Shown: piece by piece, positions 34,680-42,269 of the stretch
How positions within the stretch are numbered: the first letter of the stretch is position 1
Layout: each line of letters starts with the position of its first letter
Origin: Mangrovicoccus algicola
GTDB lineage: Bacteria > Pseudomonadota > Alphaproteobacteria > Rhodobacterales > Rhodobacteraceae
Direction: 5' to 3'
Length of the DNA stretch: 64,000 bases
NCBI RefSeq assembly: GCF_014903745.1
Contig: NZ_JACVXA010000014.1
Coordinates: 1 to 64,000 of the forward strand
Notes under the pieces: model-generated
Told to the model about the DNA's origin: nothing
Databases searched by the model: none
The model's input: the letters and a program-made list of their open reading frames with translations, nothing else
Position numbers and translations under genes: made by a program

Positions 34680-35705
34680 ATGTCCGATCTCCCTCTTCCC
34701 CGTGCCGATACCCGCCCCCTGCCCCGCCCCGCGCTGCGGCCGCTGCTGCCCGGGCTGGGCCTTGCCGCGGCCATTGCGCTGACCGCGATCGCGGTGCAGC
34801 GCCTCAGCGGCATCGCCGCGCTCAGCCCGCTCATGGCGGCGATGGTGATCGGCATGGGGCTGCGCAACTCCACCGGCATCCCCCGGACCATGGCGCCGGG
34901 CATCGGTTTTGCGCTGAAACGCCTGCTGCGGCTGGCGATCGTGCTGCTGGGGTTCCAGCTGACCCTGGCACAGATCGGCGAGATCGGGCTCAGGGGCGCG
35001 GCAGTGGTGGTGCTGAGCCTGGGCGCGACGCTGGTCTTCACCAAGGCGATGGGCCGCGTGCTGGGCGTCGAGCCGCGCCTGGCCGAGCTGATCGCGGCGG
35101 GCAGCTCGATCTGCGGCGCCTCGGCGGTGATCGCCTGCAATACCGTCACCCGCGGCCGCGACGAGGATGTCGCCTATGCGATCGCCTGCGTGACGGTCTT
35201 CGGGTCGCTGTCGATGATGCTCTTCCCGCTGCTGGCCGGGCCGCTGGGCCTGTCGCCGCAGGATTACGGGCTGTGGGCCGGCGCCACGATCCACGAAGTG
35301 GCGCAGGTGGTGGGGGCGGCCTTCTCCGGCGGCGAGGCGGCGGGCCATGCGGGCACCATTGCCAAGCTGTCGCGGGTGATCCTGCTGGCCCCGGTGATCC
35401 TGTCGCTGGGCATGATGGCGCGGCGCCGCGCCGGGGCGGAGCCGGGCGCGACAGTGCCGGTCCCGTGGTTCGTCCTGGGCTTCGCCGCGGTGGTGGCGGC
35501 AAATTCGCTGATCCCCCTTCCCGCCGGGCTGCAGGCCCCGGTCGCGTCGCTGACCACCTTCCTTCTGGCGATGGCGCTGGCGGCGATGGGGCTGGAAACC
35601 GACATAGCCAAGCTGCGCCGCGAGGGGCTGCGCCCGCTGCTGCTGGGGGCGCTGGCCTGGATCTTCATCTCCCTCGCCGGTCTGGGGCTTGTGCTGCTCC
35701 TGTGA
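34680..35705 (+). CDS. yeiH: YeiH-family (UPF0324) putative anion exporter
   Basis: A protein of 341 residues from MSDLPLP (349 if the ATG at 34656 is used) with about ten membrane helices, matching the YeiH/UPF0324 family of putative sulfate or sulfonate-linked exporters. Conserved segments include GMGLRNSTGIPRTMAPGI, SSICGASAVIA and GATIHEVAQVVGAA. I prefer 34680 because an AAAAGG precedes it, but the evidence is weak. Divergent from a LysR gene, as in E. coli. Its stop is 8 nt from the stop of the convergent isochorismatase-like gene. Confidence 0.88.
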   Translation: MSDLPLPRADTRPLPRPALRPLLPGLGLAAAIALTAIAVQRLSGIAALSPLMAAMVIGMGLRNSTGIPRTMAPGIGFALKRLLRLAIVLLGFQLTLAQIGEIGLRGAAVVVLSLGATLVFTKAMGRVLGVEPRLAELIAAGSSICGASAVIACNTVTRGRDEDVAYAIACVTVFGSLSMMLFPLLAGPLGLSPQDYGLWAGATIHEVAQVVGAAFSGGEAAGHAGTIAKLSRVILLAPVILSLGMMARRRAGAEPGATVPVPWFVLGFAAVVAANSLIPLPAGLQAPVASLTTFLLAMALAAMGLETDIAKLRREGLRPLLLGALAWIFISLAGLGLVLLL

Positions 35706-35713
35706 GGACCGTC

Positions 35714-36391
35714 TCAGCCCCTGCCCCGCGGCAGGGCCATCACCTCGGCCATCGACAGCACATGGCAATAGATCATGTTGATGACGCGAAGCTCGTGTTC
35801 ATGCAGTTCCGTCGTGGCAGCCGCGCAGCAATCCTCGACCACCAGCACCTCGAAGCTTTCATCGGCCAGGCTGCGCACGGTCGAGGAGACGCATTGGTCG
35901 GTGAAGATGCCGGCGCAGATCACCCGCCCGATGCCCATGTTGGACAGGACCATCCGCAGGTTGGTGCCGGTCAGCGCCGAATCCGTGGTCTTGGTCACGA
36001 CGATCTCGTCCGCCATCGGGCCCACGGCATCCGCGATCCGGCTGTCCGCGCGGTCCTTCGGCAGCAGCAGATAGTTGAAGCCGGGCTTCTTCTGGGACAG
36101 CGACCGGTCCCGCCCGTCCTTCTTCAGGCAGGCGATGCGGGCATGGATCACCTCGATCCCCTGCGCCCGCGCCCAGTCCTGAAGCCCGCGGGTGTTCGGA
36201 AGCACGGTGTCCCGCATCCGGTCATGGAAAGGCGCCCAGCGGGCGGCCTCGGCCGGATCATCCGGCACCTCCAGGTAGGTGTTCTGCAGGTCGATGCACA
36301 GAAGCGCGGTCTTGCCGGGATCCAGCGCGATATCCGCGGGCTCCTCGGCGGTCTCGTAGTAGAAGCTGCGCCAATCCGTCTTCCAGCCCAT
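35714..36391 (-). CDS. Isochorismatase-like cysteine hydrolase
   Basis: A 225-residue isochorismatase-superfamily hydrolase with the catalytic triad Asp34 (LCIDLQN), Lys134 (VVTKTTDSAL) and Cys167 (FTDQCVSSTVRSL). Such enzymes cleave amides or carbamoyl groups (N-carbamoylsarcosine, ureidoacrylate, biuret) or vinyl ethers. The SxLxGTxL pattern after Lys134 supports the amidohydrolase branch. It ends the six-gene leftward operon of the spermidine/putrescine-type transporter and shares one base with the SDR gene (TGATG). The substrate is presumably derived from the transported compound. Confidence 0.88.
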   Translation of the reverse strand: MGWKTDWRSFYYETAEEPADIALDPGKTALLCIDLQNTYLEVPDDPAEAARWAPFHDRMRDTVLPNTRGLQDWARAQGIEVIHARIACLKKDGRDRSLSQKKPGFNYLLLPKDRADSRIADAVGPMADEIVVTKTTDSALTGTNLRMVLSNMGIGRVICAGIFTDQCVSSTVRSLADESFEVLVVEDCCAAATTELHEHELRVINMIYCHVLSMAEVMALPRGRG

Positions 36392-37170
36392 CAGATTTCC
36401 TCGATCGCCTCCAGGCTCTCGGGCAGGATCTGGCCGCCATCGACGACGATCTGCTGGCCGGTGACATAGGCCGCCTCGTCGGAGGCGAAGAACAGCGCCG
36501 CATTGCCGATATCCTCGACCGCGCCCAGCCGCTTCAGCGGGATCGAGGCGGCCATGGTCTTCAGGTAGTCCTCCCCCAGATCCTGTAGCCCCTCGGTATA
36601 GATGTTGCCGGGCATCACCGCGTTGATCGTGGTGTTGTAGCGGGAAAGCTCCATCGCGGCGGTCTTCAGGAAACCGAGCTGTCCGGCCTTGGACGCGCCG
36701 TAATGCGCCCAGCCGGGGAAACCGGTGACCGGGCCGGTGATCGACGAGGTGACGATGACCCGTCCCTTCCCGGCCTTCTCGAAGACCGGGATGCAGGCCT
36801 TCACGCAGAGGAATGTGGATTTCAGATTGGTCGCCATGACGCCGTCCCAGTCCTCGGGCGACATGTCGAGCATCTTCACCTGCGGAAAGATCCCGGCATT
36901 GGCGCAGAGGATGTCGACCCCGCCGAAAAGCTCGACGGTGCGCTCGACCATGGCCTGGACGCTTTCCCAGTCGGCGACATCGCAGGGCAGCCATTCGGCC
37001 GTGCCCCCCGCGTCGCGGATCTCGGCGGCGGCCAGTTCGGCGGCCTCGGCGCCGCGGGCGGCGATCATCACCTTGGCGCCCTGCGCGGCAAAGACCTTGG
37101 CGATGCCCTTGCCGATGCCTTTCGATCCGCCGGTCACGATGACCGATTTGCCTGCGATGGAAGTCAGCAT
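36391..37170 (-). CDS. Short-chain dehydrogenase/reductase
   Basis: A 259-residue classical SDR. It has the NAD(P)-binding TGGSKGIGKG (13-22), the NAG motif at 91-93, the catalytic Ser143, Tyr157 and Lys161 (YGASK), and a C-terminal GQQIVVDGG. An arginine-rich cofactor discriminator in AARGAEAAEL near 38 leaves NAD versus NADP undecided. It lies 19 nt after the PotC-like gene and is coupled to the isochorismatase-like gene. It would oxidise or reduce an alcohol/carbonyl group of the imported substrate or its product. Confidence 0.9.
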   Translation of the reverse strand: MLTSIAGKSVIVTGGSKGIGKGIAKVFAAQGAKVMIAARGAEAAELAAAEIRDAGGTAEWLPCDVADWESVQAMVERTVELFGGVDILCANAGIFPQVKMLDMSPEDWDGVMATNLKSTFLCVKACIPVFEKAGKGRVIVTSSITGPVTGFPGWAHYGASKAGQLGFLKTAAMELSRYNTTINAVMPGNIYTEGLQDLGEDYLKTMAASIPLKRLGAVEDIGNAALFFASDEAAYVTGQQIVVDGGQILPESLEAIEEI

Positions 37171-37189
37171 TGCGGTATTCCCTGTCGTG

Positions 37190-37990
37190 TCATGTCGTTG
37201 GCCTCAGGCGCCTCAGTGCCCAGGCGAGGATCAGTCCCGCCGCCACCATTCCGGCAGAGCCCGCAACGGTCAGCATCCCCACGGTCGGCACCAGCGGCGA
37301 ATAGCCCGAGATCATCTTGGCGAAGAGCCATTCGGGCAGAGTGCTGTCCGCCCCGGTGGTGAAAAGCGACAGCGGGAAATTGCCCCAGCTGAGCAGGAAG
37401 GCGAAGAGTCCGGCCGAAACCACGCCCGGCATCAGCAGCGGAATGGTCACCTCGCGCAGCACCTGCCACTGGGTCGCGCCCATGTCGCGCGCGGCCTCCT
37501 CCAGCGCGGGATCGAAGCCGAAGGCCCGGATGGACACGATCAGCGTGGCGATCGGCGCGATCCACACCAGATGCGCGACGATCGCGGTCTTCCAGCTGGG
37601 CACGATCCCCAGCGCGTTGAACCACATCAGCAGCGCCAGCCCCAGAACGGTCTGCGGAAAGAAGATCGGCAGCAGGATCAGCTTCTGGAACGGCTTGCGG
37701 AAGCGCCAGGAGTAGCGCGCGAAGGCCAGGGCACCGAGGAAGCCGATGACCATGGAGGAGACCGTGACGATCCCCGCCACCTTGAGCGAGATCCACAGCA
37801 GCCCCTGCACCGTGTCCGAGGCCAGCGCCTCGCCGTACCATTCGGTGTTGTAGCGGCGGATCGGGAAGCTCAGGTAGCGCGCCTTCGACACCGAGGCGAG
37901 CCCGACCGAGACCAGCGGCAGGTAGAGGAAGGCGAGGACGGCGATGCCATAGGCGACGAGCAGGGCGGAGGCGAGGCGGGAGGTCTTCAT
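37190..37990 (-). CDS. Spermidine/putrescine-type ABC permease, PotC-like
   Basis: A 266-residue permease with six helices and an EAA loop near residues 165-185 (EEAARDMGATQWQVLREVTIP), matching the PotC class. The N-terminus KTSRLASALLVAYGIAVLAF is a typical first helix. It overlaps the PotB-like gene by 4 nt and is followed by the SDR gene after 19 nt. Confidence 0.92.
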   Translation of the reverse strand: MKTSRLASALLVAYGIAVLAFLYLPLVSVGLASVSKARYLSFPIRRYNTEWYGEALASDTVQGLLWISLKVAGIVTVSSMVIGFLGALAFARYSWRFRKPFQKLILLPIFFPQTVLGLALLMWFNALGIVPSWKTAIVAHLVWIAPIATLIVSIRAFGFDPALEEAARDMGATQWQVLREVTIPLLMPGVVSAGLFAFLLSWGNFPLSLFTTGADSTLPEWLFAKMISGYSPLVPTVGMLTVAGSAGMVAAGLILAWALRRLRPTT

Positions 37991-38841
37991 GATTTCCGCC
38001 CCATCATCGCATCCAGATCGGCCTTCGATATCGCCCAGATGGCCAGCGTGCCGATGATCGCGATCAGCACCATGGCCAGCGCCGATCCCAGCGGCCAGTT
38101 CTGCCCGTAGGTGAAGGCGGTCTGCACCTCGTCGGCGATGGTGATGACCGCGCGCCCGCCCAGAAGCTTGGACTCCGCCATGGCACCGGCGGCCAGCACG
38201 AAGCTCAGCAGGGAGCCGACCATGATGCCGGGCATGGCCAGCGGCAGCTCGATCTCGCGCAGGATCTGCCAGCGGGTGGCGCCCAGATCGAAGGCCGCCT
38301 GCCGCGCGTCGTCGGGCACCATGGAAATGCCCTGCGCCAGCGGAAACAGCATGAAGGGCAGGTAGACATAGACCAGCCCGAAGACGATCACCGGCACGTT
38401 GTAGAGGGGCGCGTCGAAGCCGATGCCGGTCCAGTGACGGACATACCCCTCGATCAGCCCGCCCTTCATCAGCGTCAGAACCCAGCCGAAGAGTCGGATG
38501 TTCTCGCTGACGAACAGCGTCATGACGACCCCGATGGTCAGGACCAGGGTGAAGCGGCGGAAGACCTTCGCCATCGCGTAGGCCAGCGGCCAGCAGACCG
38601 CCAGCAGGATCAGCGTCGCCAGCGCCGCGAGGACCAGAGACCAGGCGACGGATTTCCAGTAGCCCTGCGCCAGAACCGTCCGGTAGGCGGAGAAATCCGG
38701 CATATGCGCCAGGTCGAACACCTTTTCGGGCATCATCGAGAAGCCCGCGACCAGAAGGATCGGGGCCAGGAAGGTGAGGCCGAGAAAGACCGAGAGGGGC
38801 AGCGCGTAGAGCGCGCCGAGCTGCCGCTCACGCCGCCGCAT
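37987..38841 (-). CDS. Spermidine/putrescine-type ABC permease, PotB-like
   Basis: A 284-residue permease of the PotB class with six helices and an EAA loop near residues 190-205 (DLGATRWQILREIELPLAMP). It overlaps the ATPase gene by 14 nt and the PotC-like gene by 4 nt, indicating tight translational coupling. Confidence 0.92.
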   Translation of the reverse strand: MRRRERQLGALYALPLSVFLGLTFLAPILLVAGFSMMPEKVFDLAHMPDFSAYRTVLAQGYWKSVAWSLVLAALATLILLAVCWPLAYAMAKVFRRFTLVLTIGVVMTLFVSENIRLFGWVLTLMKGGLIEGYVRHWTGIGFDAPLYNVPVIVFGLVYVYLPFMLFPLAQGISMVPDDARQAAFDLGATRWQILREIELPLAMPGIMVGSLLSFVLAAGAMAESKLLGGRAVITIADEVQTAFTYGQNWPLGSALAMVLIAIIGTLAIWAISKADLDAMMGRKS

Positions 38842-39889
38842 CGCGCGCCTCCGCGATCAGGTGCAGCGCGGCTAGGTCGCAGCCCAGCGTGACCGGCGCG
38901 CCGATGCCCCCGGCCACCGCATCCTCGCGCAGGACCTCGACGGTCAGCTCGCCCGCCGGGCTGTCGATGCGGTACTGCATCCGCGACCCCAGAAGGTAGG
39001 CCGCGGCGACCGTGCCGGTCAGGGTCAGGTCGGCCGCCTGCGGGTTCAGCCGCAGGCTTTCGGGGCGCAGGACCAGCGTGCCGCCCTGCCCCGCCAGCGC
39101 CGCCTGCGCCGCGGACGACAGCGCCGCGCCGGCGACCATGCCCGCGCGAAGCGGAAGGAAATTCACCTCGCCCATGAACTCCGCCACGAAGGGCGAGACC
39201 GGGCGGGCATAGATTTCCTCGGCCGGGGCGATCTGCTCGAACCGGCCCGCGCGCATGATGGCGATGCGGTCGGACATGACCATCGCCTCTTCGAGGCTGT
39301 GGGTGATGTAGATGAAGGTCTTGCCGGTGCGGCGGTGCAGGTCCTTCAGCTCCTTCTCCAGCGTCTTGCGAAGCCGGTAGTCCAGCGCCGAGAGCGGTTC
39401 GTCGAAGAACAGGATCTCGGGATCGAAGGCCAGCGCGCGGGCCAGGGCCACGCGCTGCTTCTCGCCGCCGGAGCATTGCTGGATGCGCTTGGCGTAGTAG
39501 TCGCGCGGCAGGCGCAGCAGGTCCAAGAGCTCCAGCGCCCGATCCTTGCGCGCCTTCGCCGCGACGCCGCGCAGCTTCAGCGGGAATTCGATATTCTGCC
39601 CGACCGTGCGATGCGGGAAGAGCGCGAGCGACTGGAACACCATGCAGGTCGGCCGCCTGTTGGCCGGGATCACGTCGATGCGCTGGTCGCGCAGCCAGAT
39701 CGCGCCATCCGTGGGGTCGTCCATGCCGACCAGCAGCCGGATCAGCGTCGTCTTGCCGGAGCCGGACGGGCCGACAATCGCCAGGAACTCGCCCTCGGCG
39801 ACATCGAGGTCGATGCCGTGCAGCGCGGTGAAATCGTCGAAGGTCTTGGTCAGCGCATTGATGCGCAGGATCGGGGATGCGTCGGACAT
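38828..39889 (-). CDS. Spermidine/putrescine-type ABC ATPase, PotA-like
   Basis: A 353-residue ABC ATPase with Walker A GPSGSGKT at 40-47, Q-loop MVFQSLALFPH, signature CSGGEKQRV (Cys for the usual Leu), Walker B EILFFDEP, switch TH in YITHSLEEA, and a C-terminal TOBE domain (LRPESLRL). I use MSDASPIL; the open frame runs 60 codons further into the binding-protein gene without similarity. A GC hairpin lies between this gene and the binding-protein gene. Confidence 0.92.
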   Translation of the reverse strand: MSDASPILRINALTKTFDDFTALHGIDLDVAEGEFLAIVGPSGSGKTTLIRLLVGMDDPTDGAIWLRDQRIDVIPANRRPTCMVFQSLALFPHRTVGQNIEFPLKLRGVAAKARKDRALELLDLLRLPRDYYAKRIQQCSGGEKQRVALARALAFDPEILFFDEPLSALDYRLRKTLEKELKDLHRRTGKTFIYITHSLEEAMVMSDRIAIMRAGRFEQIAPAEEIYARPVSPFVAEFMGEVNFLPLRAGMVAGAALSSAAQAALAGQGGTLVLRPESLRLNPQAADLTLTGTVAAAYLLGSRMQYRIDSPAGELTVEVLREDAVAGGIGAPVTLGCDLAALHLIAEARDAAA

Positions 39890-39906
39890 GGCGGCACTTT
39901 GCAAGG

Positions 39907-39928
39907 GGGCCGCCCGCCAAGGCGGCCC
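39907..39928 (-). other. Intercistronic stem-loop after the PotD-like gene
   Basis: GGGCCGCC and GGCGGCCC form a perfect 8-bp stem with a 6-nt loop in the 47-bp gap between the binding-protein stop and the ATPase start. It occupies the same place as the hairpins at 17351 and 26741 and lacks a T run, so mRNA protection is more likely than termination. Confidence 0.6.
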
Positions 39929-39936
39929 GGAACAGG

Positions 39937-41070
39937 TCAGCCGCGGCGCGCGGCGGTGTAGATTTCCATCAGCCGGTCGTAATCGGCGACGGAATCGTAC
40001 TCGACCGAATTGGCGGATTCCTCCTCCAGGCTGTCCCACTGGATCGCGTCCAGCTCGTCCGTGTCCCATTGGGCGAAAACCTCCGGATCGCCCATCTGCG
40101 CAACCGGGTTGTAGGTGCCCTCGGCAAAGCCCACCGCCTTGCAGATCTCGGGCTTCTGGACGAATTCCAGGAAATCGGAGGCCAGGGGCGAGGCGTCGGG
40201 ATTGTTGACCAGCGAGGTCAGCTCGGCCCAGACGACGCCGCCCTTGCCGTCGATCGGCCCCGAGGCCGGGGTGATCGCCCGGATCTGGGTCATCCCGTCG
40301 AGCCGCGCGGGCGAGGCCGTGTAGGTGCCACCGGTGAAATAGGCGTCGATCTCGCCATTGATCAGCGCGGTGTTCATCGCGACCAGATCGTCGCTCATCA
40401 TCTTGGACCCCGCGAAGATCTTGGCCGCGACATCGGTGAAGGTCTCGAACCCGGCATCATCCAGCGGCTTGAACGGGTTCAGGTCCGCCGTCAGGCACAT
40501 GTGGATCAGGTTCCAGTTGTCATAGGTCAGGATGCCGTAGCGCCCGGCCATGTCCGGGTCGAGGAACAGCTTCCAGCCCTGCTCCTCCGCCGTGGCGCGG
40601 CTGATCTTGTCGGTGTTCACCACGAAGGAGAACGGGCCGTAGCGCTGGGGCATGCCGATCAGCTCGCCATCCTCGGCAAAGGCCAGCGGATAGGGCGGCG
40701 TGCCGTATTCGGGCGTCATCTTCTCGAAGAACGGCATGAACCGCTCCTTGTCGAGCGGCTTGATCAGGCCCGAGGGATAGAGCTGTCCGCGCGCCCAGGG
40801 CTGGTTGAGGTTGATCAGGTCCCAGACATTCACCTCGCCGGCGCGCAGCTTGTTGATCATGTCCGGATCGGAGGTCCCGGATTCCGCGCGCACCGTGGCG
40901 CCGGGGTTCAGGTCGCGGAACGGGCCCAGGACGTCATCGGTGTTGTAGCCTTCCCAGCACAGGATGTTCAGCTCGTCGCCGCGCGCGGCGCGGGCGGTGG
41001 CGGGACGCATCAGGGGCGCGGCGCCGAGGGCGGCCAGCCCCGCGGTGAAGGACCGTCGGGAAATCGTCAT
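39937..41070 (-). CDS. Spermidine/putrescine-type ABC binding protein, Tat-exported
   Basis: A 377-residue extracellular binding protein of the PotD/PotF class. The N-terminus has a Tat signal (ISRRSFTAGLAALGAA), and the mature part opens with ELNILCWEGYNTDDVLGPF, the usual PotD strand. Pocket aromatics typical for polyamine binding (Trp and Tyr, with Asp/Glu) are present, so an amine cation is plausible, though the class also binds amino acids, choline-like and other cations. I start at MTISRR (GGAGA ribosome site); METQM is 12 nt upstream. First gene of the operon, divergent from the kinase and phospho-lyase-like genes. Confidence 0.9.
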   Translation of the reverse strand: MTISRRSFTAGLAALGAAPLMRPATARAARGDELNILCWEGYNTDDVLGPFRDLNPGATVRAESGTSDPDMINKLRAGEVNVWDLINLNQPWARGQLYPSGLIKPLDKERFMPFFEKMTPEYGTPPYPLAFAEDGELIGMPQRYGPFSFVVNTDKISRATAEEQGWKLFLDPDMAGRYGILTYDNWNLIHMCLTADLNPFKPLDDAGFETFTDVAAKIFAGSKMMSDDLVAMNTALINGEIDAYFTGGTYTASPARLDGMTQIRAITPASGPIDGKGGVVWAELTSLVNNPDASPLASDFLEFVQKPEICKAVGFAEGTYNPVAQMGDPEVFAQWDTDELDAIQWDSLEEESANSVEYDSVADYDRLMEIYTAARRG

Positions 41071-41228
41071 CTGGGTCTCCATCTCTGTCGGACGCGCAGT
41101 CGGGGCTGCGGCTGATCTTGGACCGGACGGGCACACCGTCCGCGATGGCGCCTCTGGCTGCGCCTTGGGGTCAGGCTCCCAAAGGTTTCTTGATCTCGCA
41201 AGGGAAAATGTTGCAACTTCCAGATTAA
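41071..41228. promoter_or_regulatory. Divergent control region, PotD-like operon / kinase operon
   Basis: This 158-bp gap holds the two divergent promoters. Near 41189-41217 are CTTG-N6-CAAG (41189-41202) and the perfect palindrome GTTGCAAC (41210-41217), just upstream of the kinase ATG. The DeoR protein encoded downstream of the kinase operon is a candidate regulator. No clear ribosome site is seen for the kinase. Confidence 0.45.
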
Positions 41229-42269
41229 ATGACCCGAAGCACCGTTACGGCTCCGCCACCGGAAGGATTTCCGCCCTTGCTTTACCAGGATGCGTTCATA
41301 AACCGCCTAACCAACGGGCTTTCCGCCCTGATTCCTGAATGGAACCTGAGTCCGGAGACCACGATTTCGCTGTTGACCGTCTCCGAGAACGCAACATTCA
41401 TCGCCCGGGATCCTCGGCGGGACCGGCCTCTGATTCTTCGAGTCCACAGACCGGACTATCATCAGGAAGCCGAGATCCTGTCGGAACTGGCCTGGATCGA
41501 GGCATTGCGCGCGGCAGATGCAGTGGAGACGCCGGCCCCCGTCCCGACCCGTTCCGGCGCGCTTCTGGGGCGGTTCCGCGACGGCGCCGACCTGCGCCAT
41601 GTCGCGGCATTCGAATTCATGGAAGGGGCCGAACCCGATGCCGATGCCGGGCTGGTCCCGGGATTCCGCCTGCTGGGCGCGATCTCGGCGCGGCTGCACG
41701 CCCATGCCGAAACCTGGCCCCGGCCGCCGGCCTTCACCCGCAAGACCTGGGATTTCGACAGCGCCTTCGGATCCCGGCCGCTCTGGGGGGACTGGCGGGC
41801 AGCGATCGGGCTCGGCCCCGGGGGGCAGGACCTGCTGGAGCGCGCCTGCGCCCGGCTGAAGACGCGGCTGGACGCCTACGGCAAGGGTCCGGACCGGTTC
41901 GGCCTGGTCCATGCCGATCTGCGGCTTGCCAACCTTCTGGCCCGCGAGGAGGCGCTGGGGGTGATCGATTTCGACGATTGCGGGTTTTCCTGGTTCGTCT
42001 ATGACTTCGCCGCGGCGATTTCCTTCCATGAACTCAACCCGATCGTGCCCGAGCTGCAGGCCGCCTGGCTGGACGGGTATCGCGAGCTCCGCCCGCTGGC
42101 GGAGGAACACGCGGCGATGATCCCCGATTTCATCATGTTCCGCCGGCTTCTGCTGACGGCCTGGATCGCCAGCCATGCCGAGACGGCCACCGCCGCCGAG
42201 GCGGGTCACGGCACCTATACCGAGGGCACGCTGGAGATGGCCCGCGCCTATCTGGGAGCTTCGGCATGA
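41229..42269 (+). CDS. APH-fold small-molecule kinase (hydroxylysine-kinase / SrkA-like)
   Basis: A 346-residue aminoglycoside-phosphotransferase-fold kinase. The Brenner-type catalytic loop VHADLRLANLL has His228 and catalytic Asp230, and the metal-binding DFDDCG follows at 247-252. It is not a resistance enzyme by context: its stop overlaps the start of a class-III PLP enzyme (ATGA), and it is divergent from an amine-type transporter. In animals and some bacteria a kinase of this fold (hydroxylysine kinase, AGPHD1) is paired with a PLP phospho-lyase. I infer phosphorylation of an amino alcohol such as 5-hydroxylysine or an ethanolamine-like compound. Specific substrate unproven. Confidence 0.85.
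   Translation: MTRSTVTAPPPEGFPPLLYQDAFINRLTNGLSALIPEWNLSPETTISLLTVSENATFIARDPRRDRPLILRVHRPDYHQEAEILSELAWIEALRAADAVETPAPVPTRSGALLGRFRDGADLRHVAAFEFMEGAEPDADAGLVPGFRLLGAISARLHAHAETWPRPPAFTRKTWDFDSAFGSRPLWGDWRAAIGLGPGGQDLLERACARLKTRLDAYGKGPDRFGLVHADLRLANLLAREEALGVIDFDDCGFSWFVYDFAAAISFHELNPIVPELQAAWLDGYRELRPLAEEHAAMIPDFIMFRRLLLTAWIASHAETATAAEAGHGTYTEGTLEMARAYLGASA

Noticed and set aside
41229-42269. Aminoglycoside resistance gene
   Set aside because: The fold is that of aminoglycoside phosphotransferases, but coupling to a phospho-lyase-like PLP enzyme and an amine importer points to a metabolic kinase.
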